Assembly (NCBI RefSeq): GCF_016056375.1
Contig: NZ_JAEDAE010000002.1
Span: 1-64,000 of the forward strand
Reading direction: 5' to 3'
Source of the DNA: Hymenobacter negativus
GTDB lineage: Bacteria > Bacteroidota > Bacteroidia > Cytophagales > Hymenobacteraceae
Length of the DNA: 64,000 nt
The notes beneath the pieces are model-generated. The model was not told where the DNA came from, made no database searches, and was given only the letters and a program-made list of their open reading frames with translations. Below, in pieces: positions 38,739 to 47,870 of this stretch (position 1 is its first letter; each line of letters opens with the position of its first letter). The translations under genes and the position numbers were made by a program.

Positions 38739-41700
38739 ATGGCTCCGATTCCGCCCACTTCACCCGATTCTTCGTCGTCGGAGGCACTGGCCGCCCCCGA
38801 GGCGCTGCTCGACGCGCTGCCCTGGGGGGTACTGGTGCTAGATGCGCCGCACGTCATCCGGCGCCTCAACCAGCAGGCGGCGGCCTGGTGCGGGGCCCCG
38901 GCCGGGGCGCTGGTAGGCCAGCCGCTGGCCGGAGCGCCGTTGCCGGAGGGCGTGGTGGCCGCGCTGACGCAGCTGCTGACCACAGGCGTGGCGGGGCCCG
39001 ACGTCTGGCTGCCCCACGCCCAGCAGTGGGTGAGCATGCGTCCGGGGCCCGCGCCGGCCGGCCAGCATTGGGTGTTCTGGGAAGACGCCACGGCCCGGCA
39101 CCAGGCCGAAACCGCCCAGCAGCGCAGCGTGCAACTGCTGCTGGATATGGAGGCGGTGGCCCACACTGGCTCCTACGAAGCCGACCTGTCCACCGGCAGC
39201 TTCTACTTTTCCGACGGCATGTACCACTTGTTCGGGGAGGACCCTCCAACTTTCGAGCTCACGCTCGACGTCATCGATGCCCGCTCGCACCCTGCCGATG
39301 CGGCTGCCATTCGGCAGGTGCTCGACGAGGCCGTGCGCACCCGGCAGCCCTACACCTACCGCCGCCGCATCCGCCGCGCCGACGGCCAGTGGCGTACCAT
39401 GGAGGCCCACGGTGAAGTGCGCTGCGACGCGGCCGGCCATGCCGTGCAGCTGCGCGGGCTGGTGCAGGACGTGACCGAGCGGGTGCAAGCCGAGCAGGCG
39501 CTGCACCAAAGCCACGAGCTGCTGCGGCGCACCATTGACAGTTCCCTGGAAATGGTGCAGGTGTTCGAGGCCGTGCGCGACGAGCAGGGCGCGGTGGTCG
39601 ACTTCACCTGGGTGCTCAACAACACCGCCGCCGAGCGGTGGTACGGCGACGTCATCGGCCAGCGCCTGTGTGAGCTAAACCCCGGTGTGGTGGCAGAGGG
39701 CATTTTCGACACGTTCCGGCGGGTGCTCGAAACCGGCGTGCCCGACCAGAGCGAGCGGCACTACCAGCACGAGCAGTTCGACGGCTGGTTTTACCAGTCG
39801 GTGGTGAAGCTGGGCGACGGTGTGACGACCACCACCCGCGACATTTCCGTGCGCAAAAAGGCCGAGCAGACGCTACTGGCCAGCCAGCACCTGGTGCAAA
39901 CGGTGTTCGACGTTTCGCTGAACCCCATTGCCTACCACCGCGCCGTACGCGACGCGGCTGGCCGCATCGTGGACTTTGAGTTTCAGCTGGAAAACCGCGA
40001 GGCGCGCCAGTACGCGGTGGCCGACCGGCGCGGCCAGCGGTTTTCGACGGCCTACCCGGGCATCCTGGACACCACCGTGTTTCAGTTCTACTGCGCGGTG
40101 GTGGAAACCGGCCAGCCCCTCAACACCGAAGTGCAGCTGCGCCTGAAAGGCCAGGAGCGGTGGTTTCATCTGGTGGCCGGGAAGCTCGACGATGGCCTGG
40201 TAGCCAGCGCCATCGACGTGACCGAGCGCAAGCAGTCGGAAGCCGAAATCCTGCGCCTGAAAGAGGAAATGGCCCGGCGCGCTACCGACAAGTACCACGC
40301 CCTGCTCGGGGCCACCACCCAAGGCTTTTGCCTGCTGCAGCTCCTGTTTGAGGAAACCGGCCAGCAGGCCGTCGATTTCCGCTACCTGGAGATGAATCCC
40401 GCTTTTGTGGAGCACTCGGGCCAGCCGGCCGATGCCCAGGGCAAAACCGTGCGCGAGCTGGTGCCCGACTTGGAACCGCTGTGGCTGGAAACCTACGGGC
40501 GCGTGGCCCTAACCGGCCAGCCCGAGCGCCTGGAATACCACGTGGCGCAGCTGGGCCGCTGGTACGACGCGCACGCCTTCCGCATGGGGCCGCCCGAGGC
40601 CCGGCAGGTGGGCGTGCTCTTCAGCGACGTCACGGCCCGCAAGCAGGGCGAGCAGCGGCAGCAGTTTCTGTTGCGGCTGGCCGACGCGCTGCGTCCGCTG
40701 GTCGACCCGCTGGCCATTGCCACCACGGCGTGCCGGCTGCTGGTGGAGCACCTGGCGGCCAGCCGGGCCCAGTACGTGCAGGTAGAGGGTGAACTGGAAA
40801 AGGAAACGGGCGTGGTGCAGGGCGAATACATCCGGCGGGGCCAGCCCATGCCGCGCCGCCACCGCTTTACCGACTACGGCGAGCCGGTGGTGGCCGTGCT
40901 GCGGGCCGGGCAAACGCTCGTGCTGACCGACACGGCTCACGACCCCCGGCTGACCGAGGACCAGCGGGCCGCCTATGCTGCGGCCGAGTCGCCCGCCGCC
41001 ATTGCCACCCCGCTCGTGAAAGGGGGCCGCCTCGCGGCCGTTTTTACGGTGCACCACGCTGAGCCCCGGCCCTGGACCGCCGCCGAGGTGGCCCTGGCCG
41101 GGGAGGTAGCCGAGCGCACCTGGGCCGCCGTGGAGCGTGCCAAGGCCGAAACGGCCCTGCACCTGAGCGAGGCGCGGCTGCGGGCCCTGATTACCAACCT
41201 GCCCGGCGCGGCCGTGTTCGTCGTCGACCGCGACCTGCGCTACCAGTTGGCCGGCGGCGAAGCCCTCGAAGCAGCCGGTTTCCGCCCGGCCGATTTGCTG
41301 GGCCGCACCGTGGCCGAGGCCATGCCGCCCAGCCTGGTGCCTCAGTACGAAGCCCACTACCGGCGGGCGCTGGCTGGGCAGGGCTTCGCGCGCGAGCACA
41401 CGGCCCACGGTCGCACGTTCATCTCGCGCGGGGTGCCCCTGCTGGACCCCGCCGGTGAGCCCGAGGCCGTGCTGGTGGTGAGCTACGACATCACGGCTCG
41501 CAAGCAGGCTGAAGAAGCCCTACGCGCCAGCCAGACCCAGCTGGCCCTCTTCAATGCCAAGTTGGAGGACCGGGTGGTCCGCCGCACCCGCGACCTGCAA
41601 GCCAGCCGCGACCTGCTGCAGTCGGTGTTTGATACCAACCTGATTGCCATGTCGGTGCTCGAAGCCGTGCGCGACGAAGCGGGCACCATCCTCGATTTCC

Positions 41701-43034
41701 GGCTGCGGCTGGTGAGCCGCGAGTTGGAGCGCGAAACCGGCCGCGCCGACCTTATGGGCAAGCTCTACGCCCAGGAGTACCCCGGCATTCGCGACGTGGG
41801 CATTTTCGACCTAGCGGTGCGGGCCGTGGAAACCGGCGAGCCCCAGAGCATGGAATACTTCTACCCCCACGAGGGCTTCAACAAGTGGTTTGCCTGCCAG
41901 TTTGTGAAGCTCGGCGACGGCGTGGTGGCCACTAATCTCGACATCACGGCCCGCAAGCAGGCCGAGGACGAGCGGTTCAAAAACTTACAACTACTGCAAC
42001 AGGCCGAGTCCTTGGTAGGCCTGGGTAGCTGGGAGTACGACCTGCGCAGCGAGCAGTTTACCTGGTCGGCCGGCATGTACAACCTCTTCGGTATCCCCCT
42101 GGGCCAGCCAGTCCAGTTGGGCATCATCTTTAACATGGTCACGGAGGAGGGACGCCCCCAAGTCGAATACCTCAGGACCTGCATCCGCACGGGCGCGTGC
42201 GACATCAAAGAAACGGTGCAGGTGCGCGTCAACGGGCAAGTCCGTACCGTGCGCATCCGGGCCGTGGTGATGCACGACGAGCAGGGCCAGCCCCAGAAGG
42301 TATTGGGCATGAACCTGGATATCAGCGAGCTAAAGCGGTTGGAGGCTAATAATTTACACCTGCGCCTGACGCAGCAGCAGGCCCTGTTCGAGGCTGTGCA
42401 GGCAGCCCAGGAAGCCGAGCGCAAGCGCATGGCCGAAAGCCTGCACAACGGCATCGGCCAGATTCTCTACGCCACCAAGCTGCGCCTCGACCGCCTGCAC
42501 GCCCCGCTGCTGGGCATCGCCCCCGCCTTGGTGAAAGCCCGCGCCGAAGCCGACCAGCTGCTGAGCGAAGCCATTCGCCAGACCCGGGCCCTCTCGCACG
42601 AGCTGGTGCCGCTGGTGCTGGAAGAGTTTGGGCTGGCCGCTGCCCTGCAGGACATTTCCAGCAAAATGAGCACGCCCCGCCTGCGGCTGCGCAGCCACAT
42701 CGAGCTCGACGCCGACGCCGTTCCGCTCGCCCTGCCGCTGCAAATGGCCCTCTACCGCATGGCCCAGGAGCTGGCCCAAAACATCGTGAAGCACGCCCAC
42801 GGGGCCACCACCGCCACGCTGGAGCTGGAAACCATGCCCGGCTGGGTGCTGCTGCGCGCCGAAGACAACGGCCCCGGCTTTCCGGCCACGCCCGCCGAGC
42901 AAGCCGGCCTGGGCCTGCGCAGCATCCGAGACCGGGTGGCCTTGCTCGGGGGGGAGTTGGAAACCGGGGCGGCCGCGGGCGGCGGTGCCTACGTACGCAT
43001 TCGAATACCTCTTCCCGAACCCCCCACGCCATGA
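38739..43034 (+). CDS. Multi-PAS/GAF sensor histidine kinase (HisKA_3 type)
   Basis: 1431 residues, no signal peptide or membrane helices, so cytoplasmic. I count about eight PAS-like domains and one GAF (GAF near residues 640-810, LADALRPLVDPLAIATTACRLLVEH). The PAS units are closed by DVTERV, DISVRKKAE, DVTERKQSE, DVTARKQGE, DITARKQAEE, DITARKQAED and DISELKRLE linkers. The DHp domain is NarX-like: ERKRMAESLHNGIGQ with phospho-acceptor His1236. The ATPase has the N box NIVKHAH, G1 EDNGPGF and G2 GLGLRSI. ATG at 38739 chosen over a TTG 10 codons earlier. The cognate regulator gene overlaps its end by 4 nt. Confidence 0.93.
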   Translation: MAPIPPTSPDSSSSEALAAPEALLDALPWGVLVLDAPHVIRRLNQQAAAWCGAPAGALVGQPLAGAPLPEGVVAALTQLLTTGVAGPDVWLPHAQQWVSMRPGPAPAGQHWVFWEDATARHQAETAQQRSVQLLLDMEAVAHTGSYEADLSTGSFYFSDGMYHLFGEDPPTFELTLDVIDARSHPADAAAIRQVLDEAVRTRQPYTYRRRIRRADGQWRTMEAHGEVRCDAAGHAVQLRGLVQDVTERVQAEQALHQSHELLRRTIDSSLEMVQVFEAVRDEQGAVVDFTWVLNNTAAERWYGDVIGQRLCELNPGVVAEGIFDTFRRVLETGVPDQSERHYQHEQFDGWFYQSVVKLGDGVTTTTRDISVRKKAEQTLLASQHLVQTVFDVSLNPIAYHRAVRDAAGRIVDFEFQLENREARQYAVADRRGQRFSTAYPGILDTTVFQFYCAVVETGQPLNTEVQLRLKGQERWFHLVAGKLDDGLVASAIDVTERKQSEAEILRLKEEMARRATDKYHALLGATTQGFCLLQLLFEETGQQAVDFRYLEMNPAFVEHSGQPADAQGKTVRELVPDLEPLWLETYGRVALTGQPERLEYHVAQLGRWYDAHAFRMGPPEARQVGVLFSDVTARKQGEQRQQFLLRLADALRPLVDPLAIATTACRLLVEHLAASRAQYVQVEGELEKETGVVQGEYIRRGQPMPRRHRFTDYGEPVVAVLRAGQTLVLTDTAHDPRLTEDQRAAYAAAESPAAIATPLVKGGRLAAVFTVHHAEPRPWTAAEVALAGEVAERTWAAVERAKAETALHLSEARLRALITNLPGAAVFVVDRDLRYQLAGGEALEAAGFRPADLLGRTVAEAMPPSLVPQYEAHYRRALAGQGFAREHTAHGRTFISRGVPLLDPAGEPEAVLVVSYDITARKQAEEALRASQTQLALFNAKLEDRVVRRTRDLQASRDLLQSVFDTNLIAMSVLEAVRDEAGTILDFRLRLVSRELERETGRADLMGKLYAQEYPGIRDVGIFDLAVRAVETGEPQSMEYFYPHEGFNKWFACQFVKLGDGVVATNLDITARKQAEDERFKNLQLLQQAESLVGLGSWEYDLRSEQFTWSAGMYNLFGIPLGQPVQLGIIFNMVTEEGRPQVEYLRTCIRTGACDIKETVQVRVNGQVRTVRIRAVVMHDEQGQPQKVLGMNLDISELKRLEANNLHLRLTQQQALFEAVQAAQEAERKRMAESLHNGIGQILYATKLRLDRLHAPLLGIAPALVKARAEADQLLSEAIRQTRALSHELVPLVLEEFGLAAALQDISSKMSTPRLRLRSHIELDADAVPLALPLQMALYRMAQELAQNIVKHAHGATTATLELETMPGWVLLRAEDNGPGFPATPAEQAGLGLRSIRDRVALLGGELETGAAAGGGAYVRIRIPLPEPPTP

Positions 43035-43672
43035 CCCGTCTCTTCCTCGTCGACGACCACGCCGTGCTTCGCCACGGCCTGCGCGCCCTGTTTCAACAAG
43101 AGCCTACCCTGCAAGTGGTGGGCGAAGCCGAAAGCGGCGAGCAGCTGCTGGCCCAGCTGCCCACCACGCCCTGCGACGTGGTGCTGCTCGACCTGCACAT
43201 GCCCGGCCTCGACGGCCTGGCCACCACCCAGCGCCTACACGCCGAATACCCCGAGGTGCGCGTGCTGGTGCTTTCGATGGTGGACAACGAGCGAGCCATT
43301 GGGCAGGTGCTGACCGCCGGGGCCAGCGGCTACATCCTAAAAAACACCGGCCACGACGAAATAATGGTGGGCGTGCGGGCCGTGGCTGCGGGCCGCCGCT
43401 TTCTGTGCTCGGAGCTGGGCCTTGTCATGCTGGAAAAGCTACTGTCGGGCGTGCCCGAGCCGCCGACCAAGCCTGTCGGCGGGCTCTCGCCTCGCGAGCA
43501 GGAGATTCTGCAGCTGGTGGCCGATGGCCTGACGACCGCCGAGATTGCCGACAAGCTCTTCACCAGCCCCCGCACCGTGGAAACCCACCGCCAGAACATC
43601 ATGGAAAAAACCGGGGCCAAAAACACCGCCGCCCTGATAAAAATTGCCGCCAGCCAGGGCTGGCTGAAGTAG
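43031..43672 (+). CDS. NarL/FixJ-type response regulator
   Basis: 213 residues. The receiver domain is residues 1-120 with acidic pocket Asp8-Asp9, phospho-acceptor Asp54 (VVLLDLHMPG) and Lys104-like (YILKN). The C-terminal LuxR-type helix-turn-helix is residues 148-205 (LSPREQEILQLVADGLTTAEIADKL, SPRTVETHRQNIMEK). The start overlaps the kinase stop (ATGA), so the two are translationally coupled and almost certainly cognate. DNA targets unknown. Confidence 0.95.
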   Translation: MTRLFLVDDHAVLRHGLRALFQQEPTLQVVGEAESGEQLLAQLPTTPCDVVLLDLHMPGLDGLATTQRLHAEYPEVRVLVLSMVDNERAIGQVLTAGASGYILKNTGHDEIMVGVRAVAAGRRFLCSELGLVMLEKLLSGVPEPPTKPVGGLSPREQEILQLVADGLTTAEIADKLFTSPRTVETHRQNIMEKTGAKNTAALIKIAASQGWLK

Positions 43673-43838
43673 GGAGTTTGGCGTTGGCATTTTTCGCCAA
43701 AAGAACGGCCATACAGAGCGCAGCGAAGCATAACTGTTTCGACTTAACATCTGCCGCCGCTCCACACCACGCATAACTGGCGTCTATACATCAGCCGGGT
43801 CTCTGACACAAACCTCTTTCATAAATTCCTTCTGCATC

Positions 43839-44096
43839 ATGCCTCTCCACCCCGAGCTAGACAAAAAGCTTAGCAAAATCTACGAGCCCAAAACGACCAT
43901 CGACGACGTATTCAAGGGCTACGACATCACCTTCACCACCAACGAGCACGGCGAGCCGGTGCTGCTGTTTTTCGGCAAGCGCCGCCCCGACGGCCTCATT
44001 GTCGGCGAGCGGTACACGCGCACCATCAAGCGCCAGCCAGGCAGCCTGGAAGTGAAATCGAGCCACTGGGATAATCAGGGTAAAATCATGCGCTAA
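43839..44096 (+). CDS. Small hypothetical protein
   Basis: 85 residues of no recognised family, no signal peptide. Mixed alpha/beta composition with motifs PKTTIDDVFKGYDITFTTNEHGEPVLLFFGKRRPDG and IKRQPGSLEVKSSHWDNQGK. Codon use and GC are like the neighbours, and a strong terminator follows, supporting a real gene. The function cannot be inferred. Confidence 0.75.
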   Translation: MPLHPELDKKLSKIYEPKTTIDDVFKGYDITFTTNEHGEPVLLFFGKRRPDGLIVGERYTRTIKRQPGSLEVKSSHWDNQGKIMR

Positions 44097-44115
44097 CGGT
44101 CGTCGGCTACTCAGA

Positions 44116-44146
44116 AAAGCCCGTCCTACGCAACAGGACGGGCTTT
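44116..44146. terminator. Bidirectional terminator
   Basis: 12-nt perfect arms (AAAGCCCGTCCT / AGGACGGGCTTT) between the convergent hypothetical and cyanophycinase genes. Confidence 0.9.
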
Positions 44147-44168
44147 GGCCTTTGCGTTTAACGCTACC

Positions 44169-45026
44169 TTATTCCGGCTTCTGCACCGGCGGCTTATCGG
44201 AGGCGAAGCCGGGCAGGGTGAAGCGCTGCCCCTCGGCCAGCAGGTGCAGGCGCAGGTCGCGGATGGAGAAGACTTCGCCGGGCTTCACCGTGTAAATCGT
44301 GTTTTCGGTGCACTCGTGGCCGTCGAGCAGCACCACGATGCCCCGGCCCACGACCTCCAGTTGGTTGCCTTTGCTTACCAGTACGGCCGTGTCTTCTTCC
44401 AGGCCCAGGCCGATGCAACCGGGGTTGGTGGCAATAATCTGGGCCATGCGCACAATGCGGCCCCGGGCAATGAAGTGCGTGTCGACGGCCACGTCGCGCA
44501 GCAGCTGCAGGCCGGTGGTGATGTGGATTTCATCCTTCACGAAGCCGGCATCGTTGCGGCCCTGGTATATCATGGGCGTGCTCATGGCCGTGGCTCCGGC
44601 GCTGGTGCCCGCAATGACAATGGGCTCGCGCAAATAGCGCTCGGTGAGACGCTCGAGCACCAGCGTGCCGCCGAGCAGCGCCGTGAGCCGCAACTGGTCG
44701 CCGCCCGTGAACATGACGCCGTCGGCCCGGTTCAGCATGTCCAGCGCCTCCACGCTGTTGGCCTGCTCGCGGCTTTGCACATCAAGCACTTCAACGTGCT
44801 TGAGGCCGAGGTCTTTGAAGAGGTCGACGTATTCCTTGGCCGATTCTTCGGGCTCTTCCGAAGCGGTGGGAATGACGAGGATGGTGCCTTTTTTGGGCAG
44901 CTCATCCACGAAGCGCTTCAGAATGAATTCGGGCGATTGTTCGTACGAGGGGCCAGCTTTCTCGCGCTGCTCGTGGCCGCCAATGAGGAGCAGCTTGCCT
45001 TTGGGTGTCGGGAATAGGTTGGGCAT
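44169..45026 (-). CDS. Cyanophycinase (peptidase family S51)
   Basis: 285 residues, no signal peptide, so intracellular. Motifs: KGKLLLIGGHE at the N-terminus, VIPTASEEPEE, FTGGDQLRL, nucleophile elbow IAGTSAGATAMS (catalytic Ser), and GIVVLLDGHECTENTIYTVKPGE near the end. The enzyme cleaves cyanophycin (multi-L-arginyl-poly-L-aspartate) to beta-Asp-Arg dipeptides. The isoaspartyl peptidase gene 295 nt upstream on the same strand would split the dipeptide, making a two-step degradation route. No cyanophycin synthetase is in the window. ATG at 45024-45026 chosen over a longer in-frame version. Confidence 0.9.
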   Translation of the reverse strand: MPNLFPTPKGKLLLIGGHEQREKAGPSYEQSPEFILKRFVDELPKKGTILVIPTASEEPEESAKEYVDLFKDLGLKHVEVLDVQSREQANSVEALDMLNRADGVMFTGGDQLRLTALLGGTLVLERLTERYLREPIVIAGTSAGATAMSTPMIYQGRNDAGFVKDEIHITTGLQLLRDVAVDTHFIARGRIVRMAQIIATNPGCIGLGLEEDTAVLVSKGNQLEVVGRGIVVLLDGHECTENTIYTVKPGEVFSIRDLRLHLLAEGQRFTLPGFASDKPPVQKPE

Positions 45027-45321
45027 GAAGAGAGGAGGAAAAAGGGGTAAAGCGGGCAGCAGCACTGCCCGGCACCGGCACCCCAGCTGGCCCACGCCAG
45101 TAGAGCGCCGGTGGTGGAAAAGCGGGGCGCGGCAGCTACGATGTGCTGCTTACCGCCCCAGTTTTTCGCCGCCGGGTTGAGGTGGCGGCGAGAAGCTCGA
45201 GGATTTCTACGGCGCTAAAAACGGTTCGTTGGCGCTGGAAATACGGGTTTTTGGGTTCGGAAAATCCGTATTTGAGGGCGAGGAAGTGCTAAGATGGCCG
45301 TCATGCAGAGCGCCCGCGCCG

Positions 45322-46233
45322 CTACTCATCCTTCCACATGGCCACCACGGGCTCGCCGGTGCCCACGCGGTAGGCGCGGCGCATGAGATTGGTGTTGAAT
45401 TCCAGGGCGATGTTGCCGTGGTGGTCGATGGCAATCATGCCTTTGTCGCCCTTCAGCTCGTCGTCGCGCAGGGCAATGGCGGCCTGGCAGGCTTGGGCCA
45501 GGGGCAGGCCTTTGTGCTTCACCAGCGCGTGCACTTCGTGGGCCAGCGCGCCGCGCATAATTACCTCGCCATCGCCGGTGCAGGACACGGCGCAGGAATC
45601 GTTGCTGGCATAAGTGCCGCCCCCGATGATGGGGCTGTCGCCCACGCGGCCCTTCAGCTGGCCCTCGATGCCGCCGGTGCTGGTGGCCACGGCCAGGTTG
45701 CCATCCTGGTCGAGGGCCACGGCCCCCACGGTGTCGTGCATGGCCATGGCCTCCTCTTTCTGCACGATTTCCAACCACTGCTGGCGGGTTTTCTCGGTGA
45801 GGAAGTAACTGGGCGGCTTCACGGCGAGGCCTTTTTCAAGGGCCAGCTCCAGGGCGCCCAGCTCGGCCAGGCACACGTGAGGGCTGTGCTCCATCACGGC
45901 GCGGGCCAGGCTGATGGGGTGCTGCACGTAGGACACGGCGCTCACAGCCCCCGCATTCAGGGTGCGGCCGTCCATGATGGCGGCGTCCATCTTCACCTCG
46001 CCCTGCTGGGTGAGGCCGCTGCCGCGCCCGGCATTGAAATGCTCGTTGTCTTCGAGCGTGCGCACCACGGCCTCCACGGCGTCGAGGGCCGGGCCGCCGC
46101 GGTGCAGGATTTCCCAGCCGGCCTGCAGGGCTTCGGCCAGGCCTTTGCGTTGGGCGGCTTCTTCTGCCGGGCTGAGCTCGTCGGGCTTCATCGTCACGGC
46201 ACCACCGTGAATAACCAGGGCGTATTTCTTCAT
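45322..46233 (-). CDS. Isoaspartyl peptidase / plant-type L-asparaginase
   Basis: 303 residues, family T2 Ntn hydrolase. Motifs: YALVIHGGA at the N-terminus, LEDNEHFNAGRGSGLT, the autoprocessing site HDTVGAVALDQDGNLAVATSTGG (the Thr of DTVG becomes the N-terminal nucleophile) and GDSPIIGGGTYA. No signal peptide. It hydrolyses beta-aspartyl dipeptides, including those released by the neighbouring cyanophycinase. It follows the LigD-PE-like gene by 2 nt, so they share a transcript. Confidence 0.94.
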   Translation of the reverse strand: MKKYALVIHGGAVTMKPDELSPAEEAAQRKGLAEALQAGWEILHRGGPALDAVEAVVRTLEDNEHFNAGRGSGLTQQGEVKMDAAIMDGRTLNAGAVSAVSYVQHPISLARAVMEHSPHVCLAELGALELALEKGLAVKPPSYFLTEKTRQQWLEIVQKEEAMAMHDTVGAVALDQDGNLAVATSTGGIEGQLKGRVGDSPIIGGGTYASNDSCAVSCTGDGEVIMRGALAHEVHALVKHKGLPLAQACQAAIALRDDELKGDKGMIAIDHHGNIALEFNTNLMRRAYRVGTGEPVVAMWKDE

Positions 46234-46235
46234 GC

Positions 46236-46655
46236 TTAGATGTGGCCAATGGGGGTGAGCTGCCAGAGCTGCCCGCACCCAGTAGGCAGGCACTGCAGGC
46301 GGTAGTAGCCGCGCAGCAGCTGGCCGTTGAAATTGAGCCGCAGTACGCCCTGGTCCAGCTCGTGGCGCAGAGTAGCCGTGGTGCCGGGCCGGGCCGAGGC
46401 CAGCTGCATGGTGCCGGTTTCGACGCAGGCCAGCGCACCCAGCATGGGTTCAGCCGCCAGCAGCCACAGCAGCACAGGGCGCTTGGCCAGCTGTTTCAGG
46501 GGCAGGGGCACCACCCAGTGGGCCTGGCTGCCCTGGTCGTCTTCCAAGGCAAGCTCGTAGTAAGAAGGCATTTCGCGCGAGTGCCGCACGGCAAACGAGA
46601 GGCCGTGCGGGGCGTCCAGGACCGCCTCGTCGGCGTAGGTGAGAGTGGGATTCAT
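46236..46655 (-). CDS. Small protein, possibly LigD 3'-phosphoesterase-like
   Basis: 139 residues. The pattern YYELALEDDQGSQAHWVVPLP followed by LAKRPVLLWLL and then LRLNFNGQLLRGYYRLQCLP resembles the order of strands in the 3'-phosphoesterase domain of bacterial LigD (HYDLRLE, SWAVP, LxGRYxLV). The catalytic histidine of HYDLRLE is replaced by Tyr, so activity is doubtful. A stand-alone divergent copy is inferred with low confidence. First gene of a two-gene unit with the isoaspartyl peptidase. Confidence 0.7.
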   Translation of the reverse strand: MNPTLTYADEAVLDAPHGLSFAVRHSREMPSYYELALEDDQGSQAHWVVPLPLKQLAKRPVLLWLLAAEPMLGALACVETGTMQLASARPGTTATLRHELDQGVLRLNFNGQLLRGYYRLQCLPTGCGQLWQLTPIGHI

Positions 46656-46787
46656 AGCAGGGGATAGTTAGGACAGAACAGACCAGTTTAGTACGAGTCT
46701 TAAGCTCGACGTAGCGACGGGAAAAAGACGGATTTTGGCCGGCATAAATCCGGCTTTTGTGCTCCGGGTTTCACGCACCGGTGGCCA

Positions 46788-47666
46788 TCAGGCGCAGTGC
46801 CACTCGCCGTTTTGCAGCCAGCAGTCGGTGGCGGTGCTGCCCTCGCGCAGCACCCAGTTGCCGGGGCGGCCCTGCCACTGCAGGCGGCCGTCGGGGCCGG
46901 TGGCGTGGGCAATGTCGAGCGAGCGCACGTCCAGCACGTCGGTACCGGGCGAAACGTGGTGCACGCGCAGGTGCTCTATGTAATCGAGCGTGAGCTTGCC
47001 GGCGTCGAGGCAGTCGGGGTGCAGGGCCAGGTTGTGGGCCGGCGAGGCCATGGCCGCCGACGGATACAGCAGCCCATCAAAGGCCCGGCCCAGCTGGCAG
47101 GCCTCGGCCACGGCAATGGAGAGGCGGTAGTGGTGCTGGTCGTCGTCGGCCACGGCGCGGGTGAAGGTGCGGGTGAGGAAGGCCGCCAGGGCGCGGGTTT
47201 CTTCCGGCAGCTGGGCCAGGGCATAGCGCAGGGCTTTTTCGCGGTCGGCGTGCGGGTCGTCGGCGCAAGCATCGGCGTAGCCGAAGCTGAGGATGCGCAG
47301 CGGCTGCCGCGTCTGCCAGCGCGTGATGACGATGCCATCGCCGGGCTGCACGTGCGCCTCAAAAAATGGCGGGTGCCAGGTGGCGCTGCAGTAGAACATG
47401 GGCCGGCCGGCGCGGTTGGCGCGCTGGTCGTGGCGCACTGCCTCGGGCGGCGGGTACGACACGTCGGCCAGCCGCGCGGGCAAGCTTTCGCTCAAAATGC
47501 CGCGATAAAGCAGCCGGCCCGGGGCCAGCGTGAGGCAGCGCAGGGGCTGGCCTTCCAGCAGCGCGCGCACCCGCGCCACCAGCTCATCAATGGAATGCCG
47601 GCGCAAATCGAGGTGCCGCAGCGAGTCGAGCTGGTGCTTAACGGAGGCAGCGGAACGTGCGCTCAT
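46788..47666 (-). CDS. RES-domain protein
   Basis: 292 residues. The RES fold is recognised from LYRGI (Arg), RAGRPMFYCSATWHPPFFEAHVQPGD (Glu) and DGLLYPSAAMASPAHNLAL (Ser), the three residues that name the family. RES proteins in toxin-antitoxin pairs degrade NAD+. Here there is an N-terminal helical extension of about 50 residues (VKHQLDSLRHLDLRRHSIDEL) and a C-terminal extension (LREGSTATDCWLQNGEWHCA), and no Xre-type antitoxin gene is adjacent. It could therefore be a non-toxic or housekeeping member. Monocistronic by spacing. Confidence 0.82.
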   Translation of the reverse strand: MSARSAASVKHQLDSLRHLDLRRHSIDELVARVRALLEGQPLRCLTLAPGRLLYRGILSESLPARLADVSYPPPEAVRHDQRANRAGRPMFYCSATWHPPFFEAHVQPGDGIVITRWQTRQPLRILSFGYADACADDPHADREKALRYALAQLPEETRALAAFLTRTFTRAVADDDQHHYRLSIAVAEACQLGRAFDGLLYPSAAMASPAHNLALHPDCLDAGKLTLDYIEHLRVHHVSPGTDVLDVRSLDIAHATGPDGRLQWQGRPGNWVLREGSTATDCWLQNGEWHCA

Positions 47667-47771
47667 GGAAAACGGCAGATTGGGTTTACTAAAAATGCCC
47701 GCTGCGGGCGGGCACTTTCGGGACTATCACAGGGGTAGTCGGGAAATCATGAATCGATTTCCCCTATGCCA

Positions 47772-47846
47772 GGCTTGTCGAAGCCTCCTCACCGCGCAAC
47801 CAATCCAAACAAATGCAACCAGGCAGTGAAGAGGTTTCGACAAGCC
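47772..47846. repeat. Inverted repeat
   Basis: 16-nt arms (47772-47787 and 47831-47846) with one mismatch and a 43-nt spacer, sequence GGCTTGTCGAAGCCTC type, just downstream of the DUF892 gene. Confidence 0.75.
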
Positions 47847-47870
47847 GAATAATACAATGGTCGGCAGGGG

